Shown: positions 8,214 through 17,700 of the stretch, piece after piece
Layout of the letters: the number at the start of each line of letters is the position of its first letter
Position numbering within the stretch: the first letter of the stretch is position 1
Assembly (NCBI GenBank): GCA_025963725.1
Contig: JAOQAE010000002.1
Span: 1,005,221 to 1,069,220, forward strand
From: Bacteroidota bacterium
GTDB lineage: Bacteria > Bacteroidota > Bacteroidia > 2-12-FULL-35-15
DNA: 64,000 bases
Direction: 5' to 3'
Program-made: the position numbers and the translations under genes
Notes under the pieces: generated by a model
Database searches by the model: none
What the model saw: the letters and a program-made list of their open reading frames with translations, nothing else
Told to the model about the DNA's origin: nothing

Positions 8214-8624
8214 ATGTCTAATAAAGTCGCGCGAACAATCGAAGAAATAATAAAGATAGGTAGGCTTCAAAAATACTCCCAAGAGGTATCTTTAATAATT
8301 AATAAAATTCATGACCAAGGTTGTTTCTTATCTCCTCATTATATATCTCAACAATCCTGGTTCAGTTATGAAGATTCAGTTCCTCGAATAAGGTTGAGCT
8401 TAGTAAACAAGGAGCCTCTTCATGTAATTTGGGATATATTACATGAGTTTGGTCATTTCCTATCAGGTAAAACGGAAATACAAGGACCCGATTATAAAAG
8501 AGAAATCCTCGCTTGGGAATGGGCGCAAAAAGAGCTTATTTTGTATCCCAGCTTGCAAAGTCTTATGAAAGATTTTGAAGAGTATAGAGAAGGTTGCTTA
8601 GAAAGCTATAAAAAATATATGTAA
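8214..8624 (+). CDS. ImmA/IrrE-like metallopeptidase
   Basis: A 136-residue protein with a zinc-metallopeptidase motif H77-E-F-G-H81 preceded by hydrophobic residues (VIWDIL), and a downstream E97 in REILAWEWA, the pattern seen in ImmA/IrrE (DUF955-like) proteins. ImmA-type proteases cleave XRE-family repressors to switch on mobile elements or stress genes. An XRE regulator lies about 5 kb away in the same island, but no direct pairing is visible. Short for the family, which often has a fused helix-turn-helix; here the peptidase domain stands alone. Confidence 0.75.
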   Translation: MSNKVARTIEEIIKIGRLQKYSQEVSLIINKIHDQGCFLSPHYISQQSWFSYEDSVPRIRLSLVNKEPLHVIWDILHEFGHFLSGKTEIQGPDYKREILAWEWAQKELILYPSLQSLMKDFEEYREGCLESYKKYM

Positions 8625-8649
8625 GATAAACACGTGCCTAAAGTGAATG

Positions 8650-8673
8650 ACTTTTAGCACCTGGTGCTAAAGT
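8650..8673. repeat. near-perfect palindrome
   Basis: ACTTTTAGCACC (8650-8661) and GGTGCTAAAGT (8663-8673) form an inverted repeat with one bulged base and a one-base centre. It lies 26 bp after the metallopeptidase gene. It may be a terminator stem (no T-run) or one edge of the gene unit that follows. Confidence 0.55.
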
Positions 8674-8777
8674 GGAGAGGTACCTTAAAAAATATAGTAA
8701 GAAACCCAAACGAGCGCCAAGCCTGGGAACGTGATAGGCAATAAGCGCAGACGCAGTGCCCTGAAAAAATTGACGAT

Positions 8778-9194
8778 ATGACAGGCAAACCAAAATTAAT
8801 AATATACGAGGAACAGACATTCAACGTTGGGGAAGACACTTTTATTGACTGCACCGCAGAAAACAATAATGCAGTAGTATTTGAAGACAATTGTGAAACT
8901 GGATATTTCTATGCCGTAGACAGAAATGACAAGTTGAATTTACTAGACGGACTTCACATTTATAATGTTGCAAATGTGACTGACAGACATAAACCATCGA
9001 CTTTAAAAATACTCTGGACAGAAGATCTTACAAAGGCATTTTTATCAATCAATAATTATTATCACGCTGTGTTCGATTTTAAAAACAAAGCCGGTTATTG
9101 TAGAAATGCGTTTCCAGGAGCGAACGACAAGTGGACTAAGGTAAAAGGACGAAAACTTACAGACGAGTTAGTTGAAGAACTAGCGAGCAACTAA
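8778..9194 (+). CDS. DUF2251-like protein
   Basis: A 138-residue acidic soluble protein. The segments FEDNCETGYFYAVD, HIYNVANV and NYYHAVFDFKNKAGYCRNAFP match what I recall of the DUF2251 family of small proteins of unknown function, members of which occur near toxin/immunity and mobile regions. It is bounded by a TAAGCGC at 8742-8748 and its inverse GCGCTTA at 9217-9223, and is followed by a structured palindromic stretch. This makes it look like a transferable single-gene unit. Confidence 0.72.
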   Translation: MTGKPKLIIYEEQTFNVGEDTFIDCTAENNNAVVFEDNCETGYFYAVDRNDKLNLLDGLHIYNVANVTDRHKPSTLKILWTEDLTKAFLSINNYYHAVFDFKNKAGYCRNAFPGANDKWTKVKGRKLTDELVEELASN

Positions 9195-9304
9195 ACAACC
9201 GTTGCTGAGCTGTGTGGCGCTTAAATAACACCGGCTAAGCACAATTGCGGCCTTCTGCATTTCGCAAATGCAAATCTGGTGGCTTCGCGATCCTCCGCGG
9301 CGGA
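9195..9304. other. structured palindromic sequence after the DUF2251 gene
   Basis: This non-coding stretch contains GCATTTCGCAAATGC (9257-9271, 6-bp stem), TCCGCGGCGGA (9294-9304, 5-bp stem) and GCGCTTA (9217-9223), which is inverted relative to TAAGCGC upstream of the gene. Its base composition (richer in G and C) differs from the gene it follows. It marks the right edge of the AT-rich island and resembles a recombination or transposition end rather than a simple terminator. No transposase is attached. Confidence 0.4.
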
Positions 9305-9367
9305 CCTCAAACCTTTTTTGTCTTTTCAATTTTTTTGTACATTTACAAAACAAAATTCTACTCCCCT

Positions 9368-9772
9368 ATGTCCGATTCATTTGAAATAAACAAGAAGCAG
9401 GAATTCGATGCTTCTGTTCTTTCGCTTCGCAGCGATGGCCTCCTGAACATTTATTTAAAGCCAAACAAGGTACTGAAGCAGTCGGATGGAGAAGAGATCG
9501 TTAAAGGGCTTTCCGACATGGGCAACGGCAAAAAATTCCTGCTGCTGTTCACCGCCGGCGAAGATACTTCCGTATCAACAGAAGCGAGGTATTATGCATC
9601 CACGCCGGAAGCCAATAAATTCACTATTGCCAGCGCCTTTGTGGTGAAGAGCATCGCGCAGAAGCTGCTTGGGAATGCTTACGTTACCTTCAACAAGCCG
9701 GTAACGCCTACGCGGATCTTTACGGATGAAGGGGAAGCGTTAAAATGGCTGGAGACGTTCAGGAATAAATAA
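9368..9772 (+). CDS. SpoIIAA/STAS-like hypothetical protein
   Basis: A 134-residue soluble protein. The ATG at 9368 is chosen because the in-frame extension upstream runs through the palindromic non-coding stretch. Alternating strands and helices, with a C-terminal RIFTDEGEALKWLETF, resemble small STAS-like (SpoIIAA-type) proteins common in Bacteroidota, where Ala-x-x-Trp-Leu near the end is typical. No partner kinase is visible. From here on the base composition is that of the chromosomal backbone. Confidence 0.65.
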   Translation: MSDSFEINKKQEFDASVLSLRSDGLLNIYLKPNKVLKQSDGEEIVKGLSDMGNGKKFLLLFTAGEDTSVSTEARYYASTPEANKFTIASAFVVKSIAQKLLGNAYVTFNKPVTPTRIFTDEGEALKWLETFRNK

Positions 9773-10180
9773 CTTCACGGCCTCCCACTTTCTCGACTTC
9801 GCTCGAAATGACAGCCCACGGATGCAGTAGCATGCAACACGATGCCATACCACACAGAATCATCGCGAAGCGATAAATCTGCGGAAGAGTTAGAAAAAAT
9901 CTGCGAATCTGCGGCAAAAGGCTCCGCACAGAATAAGATCCCTCGGGCAAGCTCGGGATGACAAAGCGGATCGGGATGACACTCTATCATACTAAAAATC
10001 CACTGCAATGTCAACCCGCTTTCATAAGTTCTAAAAACTTTAAACTTTTGAACAAAAAGCCCCGCAAAAACAACAAAATCAAGGGTTTATTATTAACAGG
10101 CAAGTCTTCGGCAATTCTCCACGCCAATAGCAGAAAGCAATCCGGTATATTTGGAATTCAAAATTTGAAAATCCAAAAAC
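9773..10180. repeat. intergenic stretch with dispersed repeat fragments
   Basis: No gene is seen in these 408 bp. They contain short pieces of repeat families found elsewhere in the window: TCTCGACTTCGCTCGAAATG near 9791, two copies of the AAATCTGCG(G/A) motif (about 9870-9915, also near 23130 and 56420), and CTCGGGCAAGCTCGGGATGA near 9942. The last 100 bp are plain AT-rich sequence before the SMC-like gene. Confidence 0.6.
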
Positions 10181-12874
10181 ATGCTTACACGAATCGCTTT
10201 AATCAACTCGAAAGGATACGGCAAGGCCGAAATGAAACTCGACAATTGTGACTCGATCCAATTGGTGGGGCCGAACAATATCGGTAAATCAACCCTCATC
10301 TACGCACTGAACTTCCTGTTCGTGGTAGACGGGCAAAAGATGTCGTTTTCCGGGCAGCGTAAAGGTGATAAGGAAACCATCCACCACTACTTCCCTACGC
10401 ATAACAAGAGCTTCCTCGTGTTCGAGATCAATAAAATGGGCTATTACTGCATCCTGGTAAAGCGCAATACCGACGGCGAGTTGGAATATTACCGCATCGA
10501 TAGCGAATACACCGAAGAATACTTTTTCGAGAACGAAGGCGCTCACCAGCGCTTGTTGAGCTTCGACGAAGTGCTGGAAAGGCTTATCAGCAAAGGCATT
10601 ATCCACAGCAAGTTCGCTACTAAAACAGATGTGTTCAACGCTGTGTATCACCGCGGGAACAAGAACAATGCGGTGGTTTGGCTGGAAGATACCGTAAAGG
10701 CTGACGGCTTGAGCAACAACTTCTCGAAAGTTTACCGCTACCTGATCAACTCCAAGCTCATCACCAATAAAACACTGAAGGAATCCCTGATCATTGCGGA
10801 TAACCGCGAAAATGAAGGGCTGAACTTCTCACAGAAGAATAAAAAAGACATTACCGACCTGCTTCGCATCAACGAAGAGATCAAGAGCATCAAATCGGTG
10901 CGCACCGATTTCCTCGAGTTCCGCGAGCTGGTGAAGATGCACAATTCGAAAACCACCATTGTAAGCGAATTGCTGTATGCCTTCAACACCGCATACACCA
11001 GCGCTATCCCGGAGCTGGAGATCTCCTCCGTGGAGCGCGGACGCCACATTGCGGCCGTACACAACGAGATCAACGAGATCCTGAAGCCGAAAGAGCTGAA
11101 CTACGCTTCCTACATCGGTGAGAAGAATGCCGAGATCAAGAACAAAACCAATTTCCTTGCTGAAAAGCAGCAGGAGCTGGACGAGATCAACAAGTTCGAA
11201 AGCATCGACTTCCTGAAAGAATCGCTGAAGAACCTCGACAAGGAACGTAAAGAGATCGAGAACCGCATCACCACCATCGAATCGCAGAAGCTTTCCAGCA
11301 AGCACCTGGAGTTCCGCCTCGAAAAGGTGAGCGACAAGATCGCGGCTGTTGAGAACCAGATCGAGAACTACAACAACTTACTGATCCATAAAATTTCGGA
11401 TGATGAGAAAACGAAGCAATTGCTAAACGCCATCCTTTCCGAGCAGGTATTAAGCTTACCAAGCAAGCAGATCAAAAAGCAGATCAAAAAAGCATCGGAG
11501 AAGCTGATGAATATTTTTGACGGCGAGATCGACATCACCAAAGGCCTGGAGCTGACCGAATTCAAATCCGTGAAGGAGCTGAAAGAAGAGCTGAAAGTAT
11601 ACCAGCTGGAGAAAAAGCAAACGGAAGAGCTCCTGAAAACTGTGGTTGACAAGGAAAAGACCGATTTCAAATTGAAGAGCATCCTCGGCGAGATCGAGGT
11701 GATCAAAGAGAAGATCAAAGGCATCGAGACCAAGCCGCAGCTGGAAAGGCAGATCAAAGGCATCATGGAAGAGATCAGGAATTTCAACGATGATAAGAAA
11801 GACCTCGAGATGCACCTGAACGAGCTGGTGAAAGAGATCGCCTCCAAGCAGATCATGCTCGACAAGCTGAACGAGGAAAAACGCAACCTCGAGCTGCGCG
11901 TGAAGGAGCTAAAGGACCGCAAGATGGAAATGGAAGGAATTGATGTGGAGCCGCGCGAATACGAAACAAACGACAACCTCGATTATATCTATTCCAAGAT
12001 CCAGATCCACCAGAAGGACCGTCACGACCTGAAAACAAACAAGGACCTTACCTTCGAGAACCTGAAATACCGCCTCCGCAGCAGTATTGCCGACGAAGTG
12101 GAGTTCATCAGGTTCGTGGAGGAAGAGATCGCCTGCCTGTCCGACAAGGAAAGAAGCATCGACGGCTTGTTGCAGAGCATCTCCACGCAGTTCGCGAACC
12201 CGGCCTTTACATTATTGAAGCGCTACGAAGAGTTCAAGCAGTTCGTGTACAATAAGTTCAACACCAAGCTGGCTACGACCCGCATTTCCAATATCGAATC
12301 GCTGAAGATCGACCTCATGGACAATGAGCGCATCATCGGCGAATTAAAGCAGATCAGCTCGATCCAGGAATTCAACGGGCAGATGAGCTTTGACTTCGAC
12401 CAGTCCGAGAACTTAAAAATCCTTAACACTTACCTCGACAGCGGCAAGAAGGTTCATTTCGACGAGCTGTTCAACATTGAACTCCTCCTCGAGATCAAAG
12501 GCACTGAAAAGCGCGTGGATCTTGCCAACCAGGTAGAGTCCGACGGAACCGACAGGATGATCCGCCTCGTGATCATCATGGCGATCATCAACCGTTTGGC
12601 GATCACCGACGAGCAGAACAAGATCACGCTCTTCATCGATGAGGTTGCTACGATCGATAAGCAGAACCGCCCTGAGCTGGTGAAATTCTGCAACGCGCAC
12701 AACTTCATCCCGATCTTCGCCGCACCGGATGCAGTGGAAGGATTCAACAAATACTATTTCATCTATCCTTCAAAAGGCAAGATCAACATCAACGAAAAGC
12801 AGAATGCTGTGATCGTTGAAAGGAACGGCGTTGTTGAAAAAACCGGGAAGAAGAATTTAAAGGATTTGAACTAA
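10181..12874 (+). CDS. SMC-like ATPase, MukB/JetC-like
   Basis: An 897-residue protein with the SMC layout. Walker A is at residues 30-38 (GPNNIGKST). A long coiled coil runs from about 290 to 680, with a non-helical hinge-like break. A signature-like ESDGTDRMIRL lies at about 786, and Walker B LFIDE has D820-E821 followed by an ATID D-loop. It probably forms the ATP-driven, DNA-loop-extruding motor of a condensin-like complex with the next two products. It is shorter than MukB or JetC (usually above 1000 residues). Unlike mksFEB and jetABC, the ATPase gene comes first. The ATG at 10181 is followed directly by the conserved N-terminal strand. Confidence 0.8.
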   Translation: MLTRIALINSKGYGKAEMKLDNCDSIQLVGPNNIGKSTLIYALNFLFVVDGQKMSFSGQRKGDKETIHHYFPTHNKSFLVFEINKMGYYCILVKRNTDGELEYYRIDSEYTEEYFFENEGAHQRLLSFDEVLERLISKGIIHSKFATKTDVFNAVYHRGNKNNAVVWLEDTVKADGLSNNFSKVYRYLINSKLITNKTLKESLIIADNRENEGLNFSQKNKKDITDLLRINEEIKSIKSVRTDFLEFRELVKMHNSKTTIVSELLYAFNTAYTSAIPELEISSVERGRHIAAVHNEINEILKPKELNYASYIGEKNAEIKNKTNFLAEKQQELDEINKFESIDFLKESLKNLDKERKEIENRITTIESQKLSSKHLEFRLEKVSDKIAAVENQIENYNNLLIHKISDDEKTKQLLNAILSEQVLSLPSKQIKKQIKKASEKLMNIFDGEIDITKGLELTEFKSVKELKEELKVYQLEKKQTEELLKTVVDKEKTDFKLKSILGEIEVIKEKIKGIETKPQLERQIKGIMEEIRNFNDDKKDLEMHLNELVKEIASKQIMLDKLNEEKRNLELRVKELKDRKMEMEGIDVEPREYETNDNLDYIYSKIQIHQKDRHDLKTNKDLTFENLKYRLRSSIADEVEFIRFVEEEIACLSDKERSIDGLLQSISTQFANPAFTLLKRYEEFKQFVYNKFNTKLATTRISNIESLKIDLMDNERIIGELKQISSIQEFNGQMSFDFDQSENLKILNTYLDSGKKVHFDELFNIELLLEIKGTEKRVDLANQVESDGTDRMIRLVIIMAIINRLAITDEQNKITLFIDEVATIDKQNRPELVKFCNAHNFIPIFAAPDAVEGFNKYYFIYPSKGKININEKQNAVIVERNGVVEKTGKKNLKDLN

Positions 12875-12978
12875 GTTCGCAAAAGCTATCGCACATATTT
12901 TCGACAAGCTCAATATGACGCCGCGAGCGGTCTTCTGAGCAGAGTCGAAAGCAAAGGGCAGCAAACAAATTATAACAA
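12875..12978. repeat. repeat fragment inside the condensin-like operon
   Basis: The 104-bp gap between the first two genes of the operon carries TTTCGACAAGCTCAATATGA (12899-12918) and CTTCTGAGCAGAGTCGAAAG (12932-12951), remnants of the inverted TCGA/TGACA-type dispersed repeat. An insertion here would separate genes that are probably still co-transcribed. Confidence 0.5.
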
Positions 12979-14196
12979 ATGAAGGCAGAACCAAAAACAA
13001 TACTCCGCTTTTTAGTTGAGCATTATGATGTGATCGCAGAGCTGTTTGAGACACAGCTGAACGAAGGCATTATCGCCTACGAGGTGCTGAACCAGATCAT
13101 TTCAAAGCATGAGCACGATGTTAAATCGCAGCTGATCGATTACAAGATCCTCAGCCCGGTGAACGATAATTACGAGATCCGCACGGTGTATTACAATCTG
13201 ATTGAATTCATCTTAAGTGAATTCAAGCCGATGCTCCCGGAAACGATCGAAAAATATCACACTTCGGTTGCCGAGCTGTTCCGTAAGATCAAGGAGAACA
13301 TCAATGGCGACAAGGTAACGCTGAGCCAGCGCCTGAACGACCTTGCCATCGAGATCCGCTCCTTCTATGAAATGGTGGAGCGCAATACCATGAGCCTTCT
13401 GCAGGAAACACGCGAGCTGAAGGCAAACGTGAAGAAGATCGATTACCGCGAGAAGATCATCCGCGCTTCCCGTTGGATCGACGAATACATCATTCCTTTG
13501 AACAAGATCCTCGACATCAACCACTCCGCTTCGGTAGCGAACAAATTGTACGAGATCTCCGAATTTTCCAATAAGTACCGCCTGAACTTCGACGATGAAG
13601 GCGCGCGCGTTCAGTTCGAAAAGCTGTATTTCCAGCTGATCCAGGTGAACGACAACCTGCTTCGCCAGTCGAAGATCCTGACCAACGAACTATTGCCGCT
13701 GATCGAGCGCATCCGCACGGAATCCATCATCCTTACCGGCTGGATCACGTTCATGAAGAACCCGTACAAGCGCAAAGTGCCGAAATTACTGAAGCGCAAA
13801 GAGGTTTCCGTTTATTCGAACGATACGTTTTACAACGCTTCCGAAATTTTCGAGCAGTTCAAGAACGAGGTGGATGTATATTTCGAAGAGGAAGAGCACG
13901 AATCGGAAAAATGGATCTTTGATAAAGAGCATTATACGAAAAAGCTGAAGGACAACCTGCCGGTTGAAAATTTCTTCAGCTGGTGCAACAAAACCTTAAA
14001 AGAGGATTATAAAAAAGTGGAGATCGAAAAATTCTTCGCGCTCACCACGCTTGCCTTCGATGAGGACATCGAGCGCGAATACGGCGCAAAGCCATCTTTC
14101 GACAAGATCCGCATCAACGACCTCACACTTACAGTGCCTAAAGTAACTATCAATCAGCAACCACAATTAATAGATCCAAATCATGGAATTTCCTAA
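12979..14196 (+). CDS. probable kleisin subunit, MukF/JetA-like
   Basis: A 405-residue, mostly helical protein. The first 80 residues look like a winged helix (VIAELF, a recognition-helix-like segment, and the wing IDYKILSPVNDNYEI). The middle is long helices (about 85-290) and the C-terminus again has compact charged helices. That is the arrangement of MukF/JetA-type kleisins, which bridge the two heads of the SMC-like ATPase. The assignment rests on shape and on the neighbours, not on a signature motif. The gene overlaps the next by 14 bp. Confidence 0.65.
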   Translation: MKAEPKTILRFLVEHYDVIAELFETQLNEGIIAYEVLNQIISKHEHDVKSQLIDYKILSPVNDNYEIRTVYYNLIEFILSEFKPMLPETIEKYHTSVAELFRKIKENINGDKVTLSQRLNDLAIEIRSFYEMVERNTMSLLQETRELKANVKKIDYREKIIRASRWIDEYIIPLNKILDINHSASVANKLYEISEFSNKYRLNFDDEGARVQFEKLYFQLIQVNDNLLRQSKILTNELLPLIERIRTESIILTGWITFMKNPYKRKVPKLLKRKEVSVYSNDTFYNASEIFEQFKNEVDVYFEEEEHESEKWIFDKEHYTKKLKDNLPVENFFSWCNKTLKEDYKKVEIEKFFALTTLAFDEDIEREYGAKPSFDKIRINDLTLTVPKVTINQQPQLIDPNHGIS

Positions 14197-14710
14197 TCAC
14201 CACCGACAAATCGTAGAAGACCTGATGGCAGGTAAATTTGTTTTGCCGCAGGAGCGCACCTACCAGGTACTAAGAGATAACGAGCAATCGTATACGTATT
14301 TTTTCAAAGCCTCGTTCAATTATGAGCTGCGCTTAACGCAGGATTATGCCTATATCGTTTCCGAGGAATCGGCAGAGATGCTTTCCCGCGACATCTGCAT
14401 CTTCATTGCCTTGTTAAGCTACGAGCTCGACCGCGACGGAAAGAATTTCCTCGAGCGCATCCAGTTCAGCGAATTTGAGATGGAAGAGATCGAGAATTAT
14501 TTCACGAATTCCTCCTACATCGACCTGATCCTTTCCAACAAGCAGCTGAAAGACGCGGATGCCCGCAAAAATTTCATCAATACGCTCAACAGGAGGAACA
14601 TCATCGAAAAAACCGGCGACAACCGCTTTGTATTCACCTCCGCACATAAGTTCTTCATGGATTTCGCAAACGACATCGTGAAGTACGAGAATGCGGAGAA
14701 GGATGAGTAG
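14183..14710 (+). CDS. probable MukE/JetB-like KITE subunit
   Basis: A 175-residue protein. The segment from about residue 12 to 60 (LMAGKFVLPQERTYQVLRD, then YFFKASFNYELRL, then YAYIVSEES) matches the MksE/JetB (DUF4194-like) pattern: a short helix, a strand-rich winged helix, and a polar turn. The rest is two winged-helix-like halves, as in MukE. Its start lies 14 bp inside the kleisin-like gene, which indicates coupled translation. It ends one base short of the convergent secreted-protein gene, so no fourth (JetD-like) gene follows. Confidence 0.72.
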   Translation: MEFPNHHRQIVEDLMAGKFVLPQERTYQVLRDNEQSYTYFFKASFNYELRLTQDYAYIVSEESAEMLSRDICIFIALLSYELDRDGKNFLERIQFSEFEMEEIENYFTNSSYIDLILSNKQLKDADARKNFINTLNRRNIIEKTGDNRFVFTSAHKFFMDFANDIVKYENAEKDE

Positions 14711-14711
14711 C

Positions 14712-17700
14712 TTATCTTAAAACCTGTACAAAGCCATGTGTTGCGGCCGGTCCGGCACCTTCGCAGCGCGACTGATACGTAGCGATCCAGAAGTAAACTC
14801 CGGCAGGCACTTCTTTCCCGTTTACCGTCCTGCCATCCCATTCATTGTTATAGCTATCGGTTGAATATACTTTTTGTCCCCAGCGGTTAAAGATCTCCAT
14901 CTGATAATCCGTTGTATAACGGCCGAATTCTACAGCGCTGATGTGTGAAGAGCCGAATGGTGAAAAGTAATCATTCACTCCATCATTATTCGGGGTAAAA
15001 ATATTTACCGTGCTGTCGGAAGAAAAAGAAAGCGGAGCTGCAATTACTTTTACAGATGCCTGATAGAGACAACCGTTAGTATACCACTGAACCGTATAAT
15101 GACCGATCTCCGCGGGAACAACCGACAATGTATCGGAAGCTGCACCCGGAATAACGGAATGATCATACAGCCATTGAAAAGGCCCCGCCACAGCGGGCGC
15201 ATGCAGAAGAGCAGAAGAGCTCCCCTCGCAAAAATAAGCTGTTATTGAAAGCGTATCCCTGATCGCCGGCGAGCCAATGGTTTCAGGAAACAGCTGGGTG
15301 CATCCGATCGAATCGGTAATGCTTACAACATACATTCCTGAAGGCACATTTACAAGGGTCGGGCCTGTTTGCACCGGAACACTATTCCATGAATAACTGT
15401 AAGGAGGATTTCCATTTACAGGAGAAACAGTAACTGATCCGCCGGTGCCACCGTAGCAGCCTGCACTCACATTGGTGCTTGTAACTGTCATACCCTGAGG
15501 CTGCGTAATTGTAACAGATTGCAATCCAATGCAGCCGGTACTGTCGGTCACCGTTATTGCGTAATCGCCCGCAGAAAGCCCCATAGCGGTGGACGATGTT
15601 TGAACGGGTGCCGTATTCCATGAATATGAAAAAGGCGGGCTTCCGCCAGGTACGCCCGTAACCGTTGCGCTTCCGTTGCTTCCGCCATAGCACAGGGGTG
15701 GGCTTTGCACTGTCGACACAGATAAGCCGCCATATACCGCTACGCTTATCGTATCGGATTGATGGCATCCTGACGTGGCAGTAACTACCACTGTATAAAT
15801 TCCCGGCGAGAGGCCTGTTGCCGTTTGTGTAGTTTGCACCGGCGTGGTATTCCAGGAATACGTATAAGGGCCTCCCTCAAACATTGCGGTTACCGTTGCC
15901 GTTCCGCTGAAATTATTGCTGCAGGAGGCCGGAGTAGTGGAAACGCTTAATGGAGCGCAGCTGGAATTGAAGCCGGCAACGAAGCTTGTGGAAACGGAAA
16001 GATTGCCTCCGCAGGCATAAAACATTCCTCCTTTGCCAATAACAATATCGGTTACATTGTAGGGCGTAGCATTAAAGGAAAGCAGGTTTAAATTCACATC
16101 GTACACATAGATCCCGTTCGGGGAGCCTGCATACACATTACCGCATCTGTCAACGGCAAGGCCCGAGCTTGCACGGAAGATCCCTCCCGGAACGGCAACG
16201 GAAGAAAGCGGCAGTCCTGTGGAAAGGCTTAGCCTGTAAAGTGAATCGCCGGAAAAAGTATACAGGAAGCCGCAGCCCGTTGCGATCCCGTTAAAAGCGT
16301 ATGCTCCGTAATTTTCAGGCGGAGGAACATTATCATAGGTGGAAAAACTGCAAGGCACCCTGAAAACATTCGAAAACACGGGGGAAGGATCGACGCAGGA
16401 TACATGAGTGATGCCACTGTACATATCGGCAGAGCCTATGATATACAACAACCCGTTCCTTCCAAAAACTGCGGAAACAATATCCCCCGTGGTATCGGGA
16501 AAGAACGGGTTTGACTCCACACCGCTGACCGGATCGAGGACAGACATCCGTCCTGCATTGCAGCAGGAGGGCCCGCATCCGCTGAGTATGCACTTCGAAA
16601 AATCATCGTTAAAGCTGATCCTCCAGTTCTCATGAAGGAAAGGGCTTGTGCCGGTGGTCCAGACAAGTGACCCCGAGCTTGTGAGCTTAACTACGAGCGT
16701 GTAATCAAGGTAAGTACTATCCGTGCTAAAGCCGTTTGAGATGTAAGAATTGCCGGAAGCATCCACAGCAATATCGCCGGAATACTCCAGGTTCCAGTGA
16801 GGTTGCGATGTGAGGTGATACGTCCATTGCAGCACGCCTGCCGGATCACGCTTCTGTACATACTGATTGCTGCCCGTCAACCCTTTCTTAAGGCCATATA
16901 CATACACATTGTCATTCTGGTCCCTCGCAATTTCCATAGGAGTATACGCAGGGCTGATGCCCGTGCTTATCCATGGATCCACAATCACAGTGCGGGTGGT
17001 ATCGTAAGCCCCGGTACGGAAACCGACTATATTATGTTCGACACTGAAGGAGGAAGCGATCCCATCTGCACCTGCTTCGTAAAATGTTTGCGGCGCATGA
17101 TCAATTATATCGCCGGCAGCTGTGGGGATGTAAATGTTGCCGGAATAACCGGCATGCACCTTTCCCCCACAGCTCCATTTCATCCTTACCCTTGAAAGAT
17201 CGGCGCCGGGATGCAGCACCAGTGAATATTTTATGCCTTCTTCCGGATGAACCACATACACCACATCGATTCCCGGATAAAGATCTTTATAGATCAGCTT
17301 TTTATATCCCGGCACATTTTCAATACTTTTTGCAGGATCTTTCGGATCGCCATAGCAGTTGTAGCTGTGCTGCTTATCCTCTACTATCACTTCACAGGCG
17401 GGGTTGGCATCAAGCCATTCCATATTCGCAAAGCTGCTGCTTACCGTGGCTTCGATACGCTCTTCCTCGTCCTCTGTTACTTTTTTGCCGAACAGCTTCC
17501 ATTTGTATTTTTTTTCCTTCGCGGAATTTCTCAGGCTTTTGTCGAAGCGATATGTGAGGCCTTTGCGTGTAAAATAGATCTGTGCGCCATCATCCACACC
17601 ATATAGAATTTGTGAGCCGGGCAACTGATCCTTTCCGTCAAATTGTCCCCTGTTCTCAATAAAGGCTCTGTTGTCGGACCGGCTGACACACCAGCCCGAA

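Noticed and set aside
9245-9367. In-frame N-terminal extension of the STAS-like gene
   Set aside because: It runs through palindromic non-coding sequence and gives an unnatural peptide; the ATG at 9368 starts a normal protein.
10829-11976. Several long open frames on the minus strand inside the SMC-like gene
   Set aside because: They are shadows of the coiled-coil coding sequence, with repetitive Ser/Phe/Leu composition and no homology signal.
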